Positions 15,444-26,476 of a DNA stretch of 64,000 nt are shown here, piece by piece. The notes beneath the pieces were generated by a model, which was given only the letters and a program-made list of their open reading frames with translations, did not search any database and had not been told where the DNA came from. The first letter of the stretch is position 1, and each line of letters begins with the position of its first letter. The stretch is from the NCBI RefSeq assembly GCF_900184935.1, contig NZ_FXYE01000001.1, positions 1,054,001-1,118,000 on the forward strand. Reading direction: 5' to 3'. The stretch is from Actibacterium lipolyticum. Its GTDB lineage: Bacteria; Pseudomonadota; Alphaproteobacteria; Rhodobacterales; Rhodobacteraceae. Both the position numbers and the translations under genes were made by a program.

Positions 15444-17227
15444 TCCGCACCCCCCTTCGCCCACTGGCCCGTATTCTAGAGGCGCGCGCAAAAGGGGAGA
15501 ACCCCGACGCGATTGAGCGTGAAAACCTGCGCCTGCGCCACGAACAAATGCGCGACCAGTCGCGCAGCCGTGCCGAAGGGCGTTTGCTGATCTTGGGCGT
15601 GCTGTTCTTTTGCGCCTATGCCGCCGTTGGTGCCCGTATGGGGGTTTTGGCTGCGTCGGAACCGCATGAACCGCGCGCGGCGGCCTCGGGTGCGGCGATC
15701 ACCGCGCAGCGCGCCGATATCACTGACCGGAACGGGCGCATTCTGGCGACCAACTTGGCGACTCATTCGCTTTATGCGCAGCCGCCGATGATGATCGACA
15801 AAGAGCGCGCGGCGAAAGCTTTGGTCGCGATCTTCCCGGACCTGAAAGAAGAAAAGCTGCTGGAGCAATTTACGGGTAAGCGTAAGTTCTTGTGGATCAA
15901 AAAGAAAATCAGCCCCGAGCAGATGCAGCTTGTGCATGACATCGGTGATCCCGGCCTTCTGTTTGGCCCGCGTGAGATGCGGCTTTACCCGAATGGCAGG
16001 CTTGCCGCGCACGTGCTTGGTGGTTTCGGCTTTGGCCGTGAAGGCGTGCATTCGGCCGAAGTGATTGGCACCGCCGGTGTGGAAAAGGCGTTCGACGATT
16101 ACCTGCGTGACCCGGCGAACGGCGGGCAAGCGCTTCGCCTGTCGCTGGACCTGTCCGTTCAGGCGGCGACGCGCCGTGTTCTTTACGGCGGCATGAAACT
16201 GATGAACGCCAAGGGTGCGACCGCCGTCATGATGGACGCGCACACCGGAGAGATCATCACCCTTGTTTCGTTGCCCGACTTTGACCCGAATGATCGTCCT
16301 CGTCCGTTGTTGGAGGGGGACCAGTCCGACAGCCCGCTGTTCAACCGCGCGGTTCAGGGCGTGTATGAGCTTGGCTCGACCTTCAAGATCTTTACGGCCG
16401 CGCAGGCGATCGAACTTGGCTTGGCCAACGCCAACACGCTGGTTGATGCAGATGCGCCGATGAAATGGGGCAAGCACAAGATCCGCGAGTTCCAGAACAA
16501 GAACTATGGCCCGCTGCTGTCCGTTACAGATGTGATTGTGAAATCGTCGAACGTGGGGACCGCAAAGATGGCCCTGCAAATTGGCGCACAACGCCAGCAG
16601 GATTTCCTGCGCGAATTGGGTTTCTTTGAGGCCACGCCGGTTGAATTGGTCGAAGCGCCGGGTGCCAAGCCACTGTTGCCGCAACGCTGGGCCGATATTA
16701 CCACCATCACCGCATCTTACGGTCACGGCCTTTCGGCAAGCCCGCTTCACCTTGCGACGGCCTATGCGTCGCTGCTGAATGGTGGGACCAAGGTCAAACC
16801 GACGCTTCTGGCCGGTGGTCGCCCCGCAACGGGTGAACGGGTTGTGTCAGAACAAACCTCTGCCGCGTCCCGCGATATGCTGCGTGCTGTCGTTTCCCGT
16901 GGGACTGCCAGCTTTGGGGACGTGCCGGGATATTCCGTGGGTGGCAAGACAGGAACCGCCGACAAGCCAAAGCCGCGTGGCGGGTATTACAAAGACAAAG
17001 TCATCGCGACCTTTGCCAGTGTCTTCCCAACCGATGATCCCAAATATGTTCTGGTGGTAACGCTCGATGAACCCGAAGAAACCTCGGGCGCGAAACCACG
17101 CCGTACAGCAGGTTGGACAGCTGTTCCCGTGGCCGCGGAAATCATTCGCCGCACCGCGCCGCTGCTTGGACTAAGACCAGAGATTGAACCCCAGCCCGGC
17201 TTCGGGGTAACACTCACCGGCAACTGA
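15440..17227 (+). CDS. ftsI: Septal peptidoglycan transpeptidase FtsI (PBP3)
   Basis: A 595-residue class B penicillin-binding protein that cross-links septal peptidoglycan with FtsW. A cytoplasmic tail of about 48 residues precedes one transmembrane helix (LLILGVLFFCAYAAVGA). The pedestal domain begins near RADITDRNGRILATN, and the transpeptidase domain shows all three active-site motifs: STFK with Ser313, SSN at 369-371, and KTGT at 503-506. The start overlaps the ftsL stop (ATGA). The short C-terminal tail after about residue 575 is not conserved. Confidence 0.97.
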   Translation: MIRTPLRPLARILEARAKGENPDAIERENLRLRHEQMRDQSRSRAEGRLLILGVLFFCAYAAVGARMGVLAASEPHEPRAAASGAAITAQRADITDRNGRILATNLATHSLYAQPPMMIDKERAAKALVAIFPDLKEEKLLEQFTGKRKFLWIKKKISPEQMQLVHDIGDPGLLFGPREMRLYPNGRLAAHVLGGFGFGREGVHSAEVIGTAGVEKAFDDYLRDPANGGQALRLSLDLSVQAATRRVLYGGMKLMNAKGATAVMMDAHTGEIITLVSLPDFDPNDRPRPLLEGDQSDSPLFNRAVQGVYELGSTFKIFTAAQAIELGLANANTLVDADAPMKWGKHKIREFQNKNYGPLLSVTDVIVKSSNVGTAKMALQIGAQRQQDFLRELGFFEATPVELVEAPGAKPLLPQRWADITTITASYGHGLSASPLHLATAYASLLNGGTKVKPTLLAGGRPATGERVVSEQTSAASRDMLRAVVSRGTASFGDVPGYSVGGKTGTADKPKPRGGYYKDKVIATFASVFPTDDPKYVLVVTLDEPEETSGAKPRRTAGWTAVPVAAEIIRRTAPLLGLRPEIEPQPGFGVTLTGN

Positions 17228-17245
17228 CAAGCCTTGGGGACAAAG

Positions 17246-18733
17246 ATGGCGCAGCAGGCACAGGCAAAATCACTGGCACAGCTGGGCCTAACCGCCCAGG
17301 GCGGGCGAGAGGTTCAGGTTACTGGTCTTTCGGTCGACAGCCGTTTGACGAAAGAGGGCCATCTTTTCGCAGCCCTTCCCGGAACACGCGTTCATGGTGG
17401 CGAGTTCATTCAATACGCCTTGCGCATGGGCGCCGGCGCCATCCTGACCGACGCCGAAGGCGCGAAGATCGCAAAACAGGAATTGGCTGATTCCGGTGCT
17501 GCCCTGATTGTTGCAGAAGACCCGCGTCAAACGCTGGCCTACACCGCTGCGCTTTGGTTCGGTGCGCAGCCTGATGTGATGGTGGCGGTGACTGGTACCA
17601 ACGGCAAAACCTCGGTGGCGACATTCGCGCGCCAGATATGGTCGTTGCTTGGCCTGCAGGCGGTTAACCTTGGCACGACAGGTGTCGAAGGGGCTTATTC
17701 CGCGCCATTGAACCACACAACGCCAGAGCCGATCACGCTGCATCGCCTGTTGGCCGAAATGGCCGAAGCCGGGATCACCCACGCCGCGATGGAGGCTTCT
17801 TCGCACGGTTTGGCACAGTGCAGGCTGGATGGGGTTGCACTGAACGCGGCGGCGTTTACCAACTTCAGCCAAGATCACTTGGATTATCACGCCAATTTTG
17901 ATGAATACTTCGCAGCCAAGGCCGGGTTGTTCGGGCGGGTTCTGCCCGAAGACGGTGTGGCGGTGATCAATCTGGACGATCCCAAAGGTCCTGCGATGGC
18001 AGAGATTGCGCGTTCGCGCGGTCAAACGCTGTTGACCGTGGGGCGCGCGGAAGATGCGGATATACGCATCTTGGCACAACGATATGATGCGACGGGCCAA
18101 GAGTTGCGGTTTTCATATAACAAAGTCACCCGGCAAGTGCGCATGCCGCTGATCGGTGGGTTTCAGGCTGAAAACGTTCTGCTGGCTGCGGGGCTGGTTA
18201 TTGGCGGTGGGGCCGAGGCCTCGCAGGTTTTTGAAACCCTTCCCAATCTTTCAACCGTTCGGGGCCGTATGCAGTTGGCCGCGACGCGGGAAAACGGTGC
18301 GGCGGTATTCGTCGACTACGCCCATACGCCTGATGCGCTTAAAACCGCGCTGACCGCACTGCGCCCCCATGTGATGGGGCGTTTGATTGTGGTTTTTGGC
18401 GCGGGCGGGGATCGCGACACAGGCAAACGCCCGTTGATGGGTCAGGCTGCGGCCGAACACGCCGATGTGGCATTTGTGACGGATGACAATCCGCGCAGCG
18501 AAGACCCGGCGACGATCCGTGCGGCCATTTTGGCGGCTATGCCCGAAGGGGTGGAAGTGGCCGACCGCGCCGAAGCAATCTTGCGCGGCGTGGACGCATT
18601 GCAGCCCGGGGATGCTTTGTTGATAGCTGGCAAGGGCCATGAAACAGGCCAAACCGTAGGGGACGACGTGTATCCGTTTGATGATGTGGAACAGGCCAGC
18701 GTTGCGGTTGCCGCGCTGGGTGGGTTGCTGTGA
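17246..18733 (+). CDS. murE: UDP-MurNAc-tripeptide synthetase MurE (meso-DAP adding)
   Basis: A cytoplasmic ligase of 495 residues that adds the third peptide residue to UDP-MurNAc-L-Ala-D-Glu. The ATP-binding loop is GTNGKTS, and the substrate motif DNPR in TDDNPRSEDP identifies meso-diaminopimelate as the added amino acid, as expected for a Gram-negative. Lys carbamylation region and ATP-site residues follow in MEASSHGLAQ. ATG at 17246 has GGGGAC at suitable spacing; a TTG four codons earlier is in frame but lacks a site. It follows ftsI by 18 bp and overlaps murF. Confidence 0.96.
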   Translation: MAQQAQAKSLAQLGLTAQGGREVQVTGLSVDSRLTKEGHLFAALPGTRVHGGEFIQYALRMGAGAILTDAEGAKIAKQELADSGAALIVAEDPRQTLAYTAALWFGAQPDVMVAVTGTNGKTSVATFARQIWSLLGLQAVNLGTTGVEGAYSAPLNHTTPEPITLHRLLAEMAEAGITHAAMEASSHGLAQCRLDGVALNAAAFTNFSQDHLDYHANFDEYFAAKAGLFGRVLPEDGVAVINLDDPKGPAMAEIARSRGQTLLTVGRAEDADIRILAQRYDATGQELRFSYNKVTRQVRMPLIGGFQAENVLLAAGLVIGGGAEASQVFETLPNLSTVRGRMQLAATRENGAAVFVDYAHTPDALKTALTALRPHVMGRLIVVFGAGGDRDTGKRPLMGQAAAEHADVAFVTDDNPRSEDPATIRAAILAAMPEGVEVADRAEAILRGVDALQPGDALLIAGKGHETGQTVGDDVYPFDDVEQASVAVAALGGLL

Positions 18734-20166
18734 TGGGCGCGCTCTGGACCTCGGCCGCGGCAGAAGCGGCGACAGGCGGAAAATCCACGCAAGCGTGGGA
18801 GGCCAACGGCGTTTCGATCGATACCCGCAGCATCGCGCCCGGTGATCTGTTCGTTGCGCTGAAAGATGTGCGTGATGGCCATGACTTCGTCGCTCAGGCG
18901 CTGGAAAACGGTGCCGCCGCCGCGTTGGTCAGCCGTATTCCCGAAGGCGTGCCAGCGAACGCGCCGCTGCTTGTCGTCGATGACGTTCTGCCCGCGCTAG
19001 AGGCATTGGGCCGCGCCGCCAGAGACCGGACCACGGCAAAGGTTGTGGCGGTGACGGGGTCGGTTGGTAAAACCTCGACCAAAGAAATGCTACGCGCTGT
19101 GTTGGCAGGGCAGGGCACGGTGCATGCCGCTGAAAAGAGTTTCAATAACCATTGGGGCGTGCCGATCACGTTGGCACGCATGCCGCAAGATGCTGACTTT
19201 GCGGTTATCGAGATTGGGATGAACCACCCGGGCGAAATCGCCCCGTTGGCGCAAATGGCGCGCCCGCATGTGGCAATGATCACAACCGTTGTGGCGGCCC
19301 ATCTTGAAGCCTTCGAAAACGTGGCCGCGATTGCGCATGAAAAGGCCAGCATCCTTGATGGGCTGGAACCGGGCGGCACCGCTGTCTTGTTGAATGATCT
19401 GGATGTTTCGCCAATCCTTTTGGCTAAGGCGGATCAAGTCGGCGCTAAAACCCTTACCTTCGGCGCGTCAGCGGGCTGTGATTTCCGCCTGACCGAGGTG
19501 ACGTTAAAGGCCGATGCAACAATCGCGCACGCAGCGGTTGGTGGAAACGACCTTCTCTTCAAAATTCAGACCGCAGGGCGACATTTTGCGATGAACGCCC
19601 TTGGTGGCTTGGCTGTGGCCGATGCTGTGGGCGCGGATCTGGCGGTTGCGGCCTGTGATCTTGTGAACTGGGCTCCTCCAGCAGGGCGCGGAGCGCGCGA
19701 AAAGCTGTTGCTGGACGATATCGACGATCGCATGGCCTTTGACCTGATCGATGATGCGTTCAACGCAAACCCAGCCTCGATGGAGGCCGCGCTGGATGTG
19801 CTTGCGGCCGCCGAGCCAGAAGATGGCATTGGCCGTGTTGCCAAAGGCCGCCGGATCGCGGTTCTGGGCGATATGCTTGAGCTGGGCCCGACCGAGGAGG
19901 CGTTACATCGCGCGATTGCCGACGATCCCTCGCTTCGCGGTGTGAGCCTTGTTCATTGCGTCGGCCCGCGTATGCGCGTGCTTTACGATGTATTGCCCCG
20001 CCACCAACGCGGCGAATGGCATGAGACAGCAGCCGAACTGGCGGCACGCGCACGATCTTTGGTGGATGCGGGCGATGTGGTGCTTGTTAAGGGCTCAAAA
20101 GGCAGCCGCGTTTCGCTTGTGGTTGACGCCTTGCGCAAATTGGGACAAGCGGTCCCGAATGACTGA
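18733..20166 (+). CDS. murF: UDP-MurNAc-tripeptide-D-Ala-D-Ala ligase MurF
   Basis: A cytoplasmic ligase of 477 residues that adds D-Ala-D-Ala to complete the pentapeptide precursor. The ATP loop is GSVGKTSTKEM, with the family motifs EIGMNHPGEI and DAFNANPASMEAAL. ATG at 18733 overlaps the murE stop as TGATG; a GTG one codon earlier would give GTGA overlap and cannot be excluded. mraY begins 17 bp after its stop. Length is normal for alphaproteobacteria. Confidence 0.96.
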   Translation: MGALWTSAAAEAATGGKSTQAWEANGVSIDTRSIAPGDLFVALKDVRDGHDFVAQALENGAAAALVSRIPEGVPANAPLLVVDDVLPALEALGRAARDRTTAKVVAVTGSVGKTSTKEMLRAVLAGQGTVHAAEKSFNNHWGVPITLARMPQDADFAVIEIGMNHPGEIAPLAQMARPHVAMITTVVAAHLEAFENVAAIAHEKASILDGLEPGGTAVLLNDLDVSPILLAKADQVGAKTLTFGASAGCDFRLTEVTLKADATIAHAAVGGNDLLFKIQTAGRHFAMNALGGLAVADAVGADLAVAACDLVNWAPPAGRGAREKLLLDDIDDRMAFDLIDDAFNANPASMEAALDVLAAAEPEDGIGRVAKGRRIAVLGDMLELGPTEEALHRAIADDPSLRGVSLVHCVGPRMRVLYDVLPRHQRGEWHETAAELAARARSLVDAGDVVLVKGSKGSRVSLVVDALRKLGQAVPND

Positions 20167-20183
20167 TCTGAGGAACTGAACGT

Positions 20184-21269
20184 ATGTTGTATTGGTTGGC
20201 CGAGTTTTCTGACGGTGGCGGCATCTTTAACTTGTTTCGCTACATCACGTTCCGGGCCGGCGCGTCATTTTTCACGGCGCTTATCTTTGGCTTTATGTTC
20301 GGCCGTCCTCTGATCAACCTGCTGCGCAAGCGCCAGCGCCACGGTCAGCCTATTCGCGATGATGGCCCACAAAGCCACCTTGAAACCAAGGCCGGCACCC
20401 CAACCATGGGGGGCGTTTTGATCTTGGGCGCGGTGATCGTGTCCACGCTTTTGTGGGCGCGGCTTGATAACCCTTATGTATGGATCGTTTTGTTCGTCAC
20501 CGTGGCCTTCGGTGCCATCGGGTTTGCCGATGACTATGCCAAAGTTTCGAAAAACAACACAAAAGGCGTTTCCGGGAGTGTCCGGCTGGCGCTTGGGTTG
20601 ATGATTTCGGCGGCGGCTGGGTTTGCGGCCTCTGTCTATCACCCCGAAGCCCTGACCAATCAGCTTGCGCTTCCTGTGTTTAAGGACACGCTGATCAACC
20701 TTGGCTTCTTGTTCGTGCCGTTTTCGGTCCTTGTGATCGTCGGTTCTGCCAATGCGGTGAACCTGACCGATGGTTTGGACGGGTTGGCCATTATGCCGGT
20801 GATGATCGCTGCGGGTACCTTGGGCGTGATCGCCTATGCCGTTGGGCGCGTCGATTTCACCGAATACCTTGACGTGCACTATGTGCCCGGCACAGGGGAA
20901 ATTCTGATCTTTACCGCAGGCTTGATCGGCGGCGGGCTGGGGTTCTTGTGGTACAATGCTCCGCCAGCTGCAGTGTTTATGGGTGATACAGGCTCTCTTG
21001 CCCTTGGCGGTGCGCTGGGTGCTATTGCTGTGTCCACTAAGCACGAAATCGTTCTGGCCATTGTCGGTGGTCTGTTTGTGATCGAGGCGCTGAGCGTTAT
21101 CATTCAGGTTCTTTACTTCAAACGTACCGGCAAGCGGGTATTCCTGATGGCTCCGATCCACCACCATTTCGAAAAGAAAGGTTGGGCAGAGCCGCAGATC
21201 GTGATCCGGTTCTGGATTATTTCGCTGATCCTTGCGTTGATCGGCCTTGCAACACTGAAACTGCGGTGA
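20184..21269 (+). CDS. mraY: Phospho-MurNAc-pentapeptide translocase MraY
   Basis: A 361-residue inner-membrane enzyme with about ten transmembrane helices that links phospho-MurNAc-pentapeptide to undecaprenyl phosphate, giving lipid I. Catalytic aspartates are visible in FADDYAKV and [10 protein letters not shown], and the last cytoplasmic loop has the His-rich [19 protein letters not shown] site precedes the ATG. murD follows 10 bp downstream. Confidence 0.98.
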   Translation: MLYWLAEFSDGGGIFNLFRYITFRAGASFFTALIFGFMFGRPLINLLRKRQRHGQPIRDDGPQSHLETKAGTPTMGGVLILGAVIVSTLLWARLDNPYVWIVLFVTVAFGAIGFADDYAKVSKNNTKGVSGSVRLALGLMISAAAGFAASVYHPEALTNQLALPVFKDTLINLGFLFVPFSVLVIVGSANAVNLTDGLDGLAIMPVMIAAGTLGVIAYAVGRVDFTEYLDVHYVPGTGEILIFTAGLIGGGLGFLWYNAPPAAVFMGDTGSLALGGALGAIAVSTKHEIVLAIVGGLFVIEALSVIIQVLYFKRTGKRVFLMAPIHHHFEKKGWAEPQIVIRFWIISLILALIGLATLKLR

Positions 21270-21279
21270 TGGAAAACAC

Positions 21280-22683
21280 ATGATCCCCGTTCGCGGATAT
21301 GAAGGCGCGCGCGTCGCGGTGTTGGGGTTGGGTCGGTCGGGCCTTGCCACGGCAAAAGCATTGAAGGCGGGCGGGGCAGAGCCACTGGTGTGGGATGACA
21401 GCCCAGATGCCCGCGCACGGGCCGAAGCAGAGGGGTACACCCTTCACGATCTGACCCGTGCGGATGCATGGGGCGGTATCACGGCGCTGATCGTTTCACC
21501 GGGCATTCCGCATCTTTACCCCACACCGAACCGTATCATCGCCGCCGCTTGGAACGCTGGGGTTCCGGTGGACAATGACATCGGGCTATTCTTCCGCTCG
21601 TTCGCGTCGGGGGAATGGGACCACTACGACTCCCCTCCGCGGGTGATTGCGGTGACGGGGTCGAACGGCAAATCCACCACGTCGGCGTTGATCCACCATG
21701 TGCTGAGCGAAGTCGGGCGCGACAGTCAATTGGCCGGCAACATTGGCCGCGGCGTTCTGGATATAGACCCGCCCGGCGATGGCGGCGTCGTGGTGTTGGA
21801 GCTTTCAAGCTATCAAACCGAACTGGCGCGCGCACTGACACCGGATGTGGCGATCCTTACCAACCTTTCGCCAGACCACCTTGACCGGCATGGCGGGTTG
21901 GGCGGCTATTTTGCGGCCAAGCGCAGGTTGTTCGCCGAAGGCGGCCCTGACCGTGCGATCATTGGCGTGGATGAGCCCGAAGGCCAGTATCTGGCCAATC
22001 AGATGGCCGAAGGGCAAGCAGATGATCGGCTGATCCGCATCTCGGCCGCGCGCAAGTTAGAGGGCGTGGGCTGGTCCGTTTTCGCGCGCAAAGGGTTCCT
22101 GTCAGAGTACCGCAAAGGGCGTCAGGTTGGGTCGATTGACCTGCGCGCGATCGCGGGGCTTCCGGGTGCGCATAACCACCAGAACGCCTGTGCTGCCTAT
22201 GCGGCGGTGCGCACGCTTGGCCTTGCGCCGAAGGTGATCGAAAAAGCGTTCCATTCCTTCCAAGGGCTGCCACATCGCAGCCAACTGGTGGCCGAGTCCG
22301 GCGGCGTGCGTTTCGTGAACGACAGCAAAGCCACCAACGCCGACAGCGCGGCAAAAGCACTTGCCGCGTTCAAAAACATCCGTTGGATCTGCGGCGGTTT
22401 GGAAAAAGACGGCGGGCTGGGGCCGGTGGCCGCGCAGCTTGGAAACGTCAGCAAGGCCTATGTCATCGGGCGCGAGGCCGCGAATTTTGCGCTTCATCTG
22501 GGCGACACCCCGCATGAGGTGTGCGAAACGATGGAAAAAGCGGTGGCCCAAGCGGTGGCGGATGCTCAAGAGGGGGACATCGTCCTGCTGGCGCCAGCGG
22601 CGGCGAGTTTCGATCAATACGACAACTTCGAAAAACGCGGCGAGGATTTCATCGCCGAGGTGACGCGCGCCATCGCAACCTAA
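21280..22683 (+). CDS. murD: UDP-MurNAc-L-alanine--D-glutamate ligase MurD
   Basis: A cytoplasmic ligase of 467 residues that adds D-glutamate to UDP-MurNAc-L-Ala. The N-terminal UDP-binding domain begins [13 protein letters not shown], the ATP loop is GSNGKSTT, and [10 protein letters not shown] and [15 protein letters not shown] are Mur-ligase signatures. It closes the first half of the dcw run; a GC-rich hairpin follows at 22693 and the next gene (ldh) is convergent, so transcription from mraZ probably ends here. Confidence 0.97.
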   Translation: MIPVRGYEGARVAVLGLGRSGLATAKALKAGGAEPLVWDDSPDARARAEAEGYTLHDLTRADAWGGITALIVSPGIPHLYPTPNRIIAAAWNAGVPVDNDIGLFFRSFASGEWDHYDSPPRVIAVTGSNGKSTTSALIHHVLSEVGRDSQLAGNIGRGVLDIDPPGDGGVVVLELSSYQTELARALTPDVAILTNLSPDHLDRHGGLGGYFAAKRRLFAEGGPDRAIIGVDEPEGQYLANQMAEGQADDRLIRISAARKLEGVGWSVFARKGFLSEYRKGRQVGSIDLRAIAGLPGAHNHQNACAAYAAVRTLGLAPKVIEKAFHSFQGLPHRSQLVAESGGVRFVNDSKATNADSAAKALAAFKNIRWICGGLEKDGGLGPVAAQLGNVSKAYVIGREAANFALHLGDTPHEVCETMEKAVAQAVADAQEGDIVLLAPAAASFDQYDNFEKRGEDFIAEVTRAIAT

Positions 22684-22692
22684 CCTAACGGA

Positions 22693-22710
22693 GCGGGGCA
22701 TACGCCCCGC
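22693..22710. terminator. GC-rich hairpin between convergent murD and ldh
   Basis: A perfect 7-bp stem GCGGGGC/GCCCCGC with a 4-nt loop lies 10 bp after the murD stop and 47 bp from the ldh stop. It has no T tract, so termination is possible but not shown by sequence. Confidence 0.35.
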
Positions 22711-22756
22711 ACACCATTCGTTTGATTGGCGCCCGTGGCGGCGTGTTTATTCCCTT

Positions 22757-23716
<960 letters not shown>

Positions 23717-23739
23717 TCAGGTTAGCGGAAATCGCGATT

Positions 23740-23983
23740 TCAGAATGTGATTTGCGTCAATTGGGTGTCGCAAAAAGACGACCAACTTATCCGCTGCATC
23801 AAAAAGTTGCGTGGTTGAAAAAATTTAGTCTTGTCACGACTCATTTGTGCCCCTATCTGCCCCGCTCAAGACGCCAACGCACGCGCCTCTGGCCGGGCCT
23901 CAAAGCCCCGCGTTTATGTAGCGACGGTAACGTCTCCCTTGGAAGTGAGCGGTCATATATGGCCGGGTCTATTGGAGATGACC
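23740..23983 (+). promoter_or_regulatory. 5' leader of ornithine decarboxylase (possible speF-type leader)
   Basis: The 294 bp between the divergent ldh and odc starts contain no credible gene. A speF leader RNA upstream of ornithine decarboxylase genes is known in alphaproteobacteria. Visible structure includes GACG-GTAA-CGTC (a stem with GNRA loop, near 23923) and a self-complementary GGTCATATATGGCC near the start codon. I cannot check the consensus by eye, so the assignment is from context only. Confidence 0.3.
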
Positions 23984-25156
23984 ATGAACGCTACGATCAC
24001 CGATTTTGTCGGTCGCCCCGCAGTTGCACCTGTTTCCCGCGTGGAAGCCTTCATTCGGGCAAACGAGTTTGACCGCCCAACGCTGGTTCTGGATACGAAA
24101 GCCGTTGCCAATCAATACCATGCCCTGAAGGCAGGGTTGGGCCGCGCGCACATCCATTATGCGGTGAAAGCGAACCCGGCGCGTGAGATCGTGGAAGAGC
24201 TGGTCAATCTTGGCTCTCATTTCGATGCTGCGTCGCGCGGCGAGATTGAGCTGTGCCTTTCCCTTGGCGCGGCACCTGAAACCATTTCCTTTGGCAACAC
24301 GATCAAACGCGCCTCGGATATCGCGTTCGCATACCACGCAGGTATCACCCTGTTCGCGGCCGATGCCGAAGAAGAGCTTGAGAAGATCGCCGAGCATGCG
24401 CCGGGTGCCGAGGTTTACATCCGTCTGATCGTTGACGCATCCGAAGCCGATTGGCCGCTGTCGCGCAAGTTCGGTTGCGCCCGCGACAAGGCATTGGATC
24501 TGCTGGCGATGGCAACCCGTCTTGGGCTGAAACCTGTTGGGTTTTCATTCCACGTTGGCAGCCAAACGCGCCGCGCTGAAATGTGGACCACCACGTTGGA
24601 CCAGATTGCTGAGATCTGGCACCGCGCCCATGCGCAGGGGCATCAGTTGACCCTGCTGAACATTGGCGGTGGTTTCCCAGCGTTCTATGGCGAAGCGATT
24701 GACCACCCCACCAAATATTCCGCGCGCGTGATGGCGCTGGTGACAGAGCGTTTCGGCGATGTTGAGCGTGTGATGGCAGAGCCGGGCCGTGGCCTGGTGG
24801 CCGAAGCAGGCATGATCGCGGCCGAGGTTCTTTTGGTGTCGCGCAAGTCCAACGACGACGCGCATCGCTGGGTGTATCTGGATATCGGCAAATTCTCGGG
24901 TCTTGCGGAAACGATGGATGAAGCGATCCGTTATCAGTTCATCACCGACCGCGACGCAGAACCAACAGGGCCATGCATTCTGGCCGGGCCATCCTGTGAC
25001 AGCGCCGATGTTCTGTATGAAAAACGCCCGGTGCAGTTGCCGGTTGGGCTGAAAGCGGGGGATCGGTTTATTATCCGCAACTGCGGGGCCTATACCTCCA
25101 GCTATTCATCGGTTGGCTTTAACGGCTTCCCGCCGCTGGATGTCATCGTGATCTGA
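23984..25156 (+). CDS. Ornithine decarboxylase, fold-III PLP-dependent
   Basis: A 390-residue alanine-racemase-fold decarboxylase that makes putrescine from ornithine (or possibly cadaverine from lysine). The PLP lysine is Lys62 in HYAVKANP; HVGSQ, NIGGGFP, EPGRGLVAEAG and GPSCDSADV, with the active-site Cys and Asp, are all family motifs. ATG at 23984 has GGAG six bases upstream; an in-frame extension reaches 23831 but is leader sequence. It sits inside the dcw cluster with its own leader and terminator, so it is probably separately regulated. Confidence 0.88.
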   Translation: MNATITDFVGRPAVAPVSRVEAFIRANEFDRPTLVLDTKAVANQYHALKAGLGRAHIHYAVKANPAREIVEELVNLGSHFDAASRGEIELCLSLGAAPETISFGNTIKRASDIAFAYHAGITLFAADAEEELEKIAEHAPGAEVYIRLIVDASEADWPLSRKFGCARDKALDLLAMATRLGLKPVGFSFHVGSQTRRAEMWTTTLDQIAEIWHRAHAQGHQLTLLNIGGGFPAFYGEAIDHPTKYSARVMALVTERFGDVERVMAEPGRGLVAEAGMIAAEVLLVSRKSNDDAHRWVYLDIGKFSGLAETMDEAIRYQFITDRDAEPTGPCILAGPSCDSADVLYEKRPVQLPVGLKAGDRFIIRNCGAYTSSYSSVGFNGFPPLDVIVI

Positions 25157-25164
25157 ACAGAATG

Positions 25165-25191
25165 CCCCGCCACTTGGCGGGGTTTTCGTTT
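25165..25191 (+). terminator. Terminator of the ornithine decarboxylase gene
   Basis: Stem CCCCGCC/GGCGGGG with loop ACTT, then TTTTCGTTTT, beginning 9 bp after the stop. It isolates odc from ftsW, so ftsW must have its own promoter in 25192-25309. Confidence 0.88.
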
Positions 25192-25309
25192 TCCGCCTGA
25201 AGGCCACGAAACTGTTGAAACGCGCCACTAGCGTAACGCAATAAGTTTCGGTATTGTTAAAGGTAGACCCGGAAAACCGGGCAGTACGAGGCAGTCGAGG
25301 CGGTATTTT

Positions 25310-26476
25310 ATGACGGAAATGGTGTTTGGCACCGTGCCCATGCGGGCAGGTGAACCCGTTCTTCCACGTTGGTGGCGGACGATCGACAAATGGACGATGT
25401 CCTGCATCCTGCTTTTGTTTGGGGTCGGGCTTCTTCTGGGGCTTGCATCCTCGCCTCCATTGGCTGCGCGGAATGGGCTTGCGCCGTTCCATTATGTTGA
25501 ACGGCAGGCGTTCTTTGGTTCGGTCGCGTTGATGGCGATGTTCCTAACGTCGATGATGTCACCCGATCTGGTCCGCCGCCTTGGCGTGATGGGCTTTTTC
25601 GCAGCATTTGTGGCGCTGGCGCTGTTGCCGGTATTGGGCACAGACTTTGGCAAGGGCGCTGTGCGTTGGTACAGCTTTGGCTTTGCATCGGTGCAGCCCT
25701 CTGAGTTCTTGAAACCCGGCTTCATCGTTCTGGCCGCATGGCTTATGGCCGCCAACCAAGAGGTTGGAGGCCCTCCGGGTAAGGCGTTTTCCTTTGCCAT
25801 TGCCGTAGTTGTCGTTGGTTTCTTGGCGATGCAGCCCGATTTCGGTCAGGCCGCGCTGATCCTGTTTTCTTGGGGTGTGATGTATTTCGTCGCTGGCGCG
25901 CCGATCCTGTTGCTGATCGGTATGGCGGGGCTGACGATATTCGGCGGCACGGTTGCCTATCACAACTCGGAACACTTCGCGCGCCGGATTGATGGGTTCC
26001 TATCCCCCGATCTGGACCCGCGCACCCAGCTTGGCTACGCGACCAACGCGATCCGCGAGGGCGGTTTCTTTGGCGTCGGCGTGGGCGAGGGGCAGGTGAA
26101 ACAATCGTTGCCTGATGCGCACACCGACTTCATCATCGCCGTCGCAGCCGAAGAATACGGCCTGCTGTTGGTGCTGGCGATCATTATGATCTACGCCGCC
26201 ATCGTCGTGCGTTCTTTGTTCCGCCTGATGAAAGAGCGTGACCCGTTCATTCGCCTTGCCGGAACTGGCCTTGCCTGCATGTTTGGTGTTCAGGCGCTAA
26301 TTAACATGGGCGTCGCGGTTCGTTTGTTGCCGGCCAAGGGTATGACCCTTCCGTTCGTAAGTTATGGCGGTTCGTCGCTGATTGCGGGTGGCATTGCCGT
26401 TGGCATGCTGTTGGCGTTTACACGCACACGGCCGCAGGGCGAAATCGGTGATATTTTGATGCGGAAGGGCCGGTAA
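25310..26476 (+). CDS. ftsW: Septal peptidoglycan glycosyltransferase FtsW
   Basis: A 388-residue SEDS-family polymerase with about ten transmembrane helices, working with FtsI at the septum. SEDS hallmarks are visible: [26 protein letters not shown], the long periplasmic loop with [18 protein letters not shown] and the C-terminal [11 protein letters not shown]. The start at 25310 begins a new transcription run after the odc terminator. Its stop overlaps the murG ATG by one base. Confidence 0.97.
   Translation: MTEMVFGTVPMRAGEPVLPRWWRTIDKWTMSCILLLFGVGLLLGLASSPPLAARNGLAPFHYVERQAFFGSVALMAMFLTSMMSPDLVRRLGVMGFFAAFVALALLPVLGTDFGKGAVRWYSFGFASVQPSEFLKPGFIVLAAWLMAANQEVGGPPGKAFSFAIAVVVVGFLAMQPDFGQAALILFSWGVMYFVAGAPILLLIGMAGLTIFGGTVAYHNSEHFARRIDGFLSPDLDPRTQLGYATNAIREGGFFGVGVGEGQVKQSLPDAHTDFIIAVAAEEYGLLLVLAIIMIYAAIVVRSLFRLMKERDPFIRLAGTGLACMFGVQALINMGVAVRLLPAKGMTLPFVSYGGSSLIAGGIAVGMLLAFTRTRPQGEIGDILMRKGR

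Noticed and set aside
15476-16750. A 424-codon open frame antisense to ftsI
   Set aside because: It covers the transpeptidase active-site motifs on the other strand and has no family pattern.
23831-23983. 51-residue N-terminal extension of ornithine decarboxylase
   Set aside because: It is Cys/Pro/Ala-rich with no family match and lies in a structured leader; GGAG is spaced correctly for ATG at 23984.
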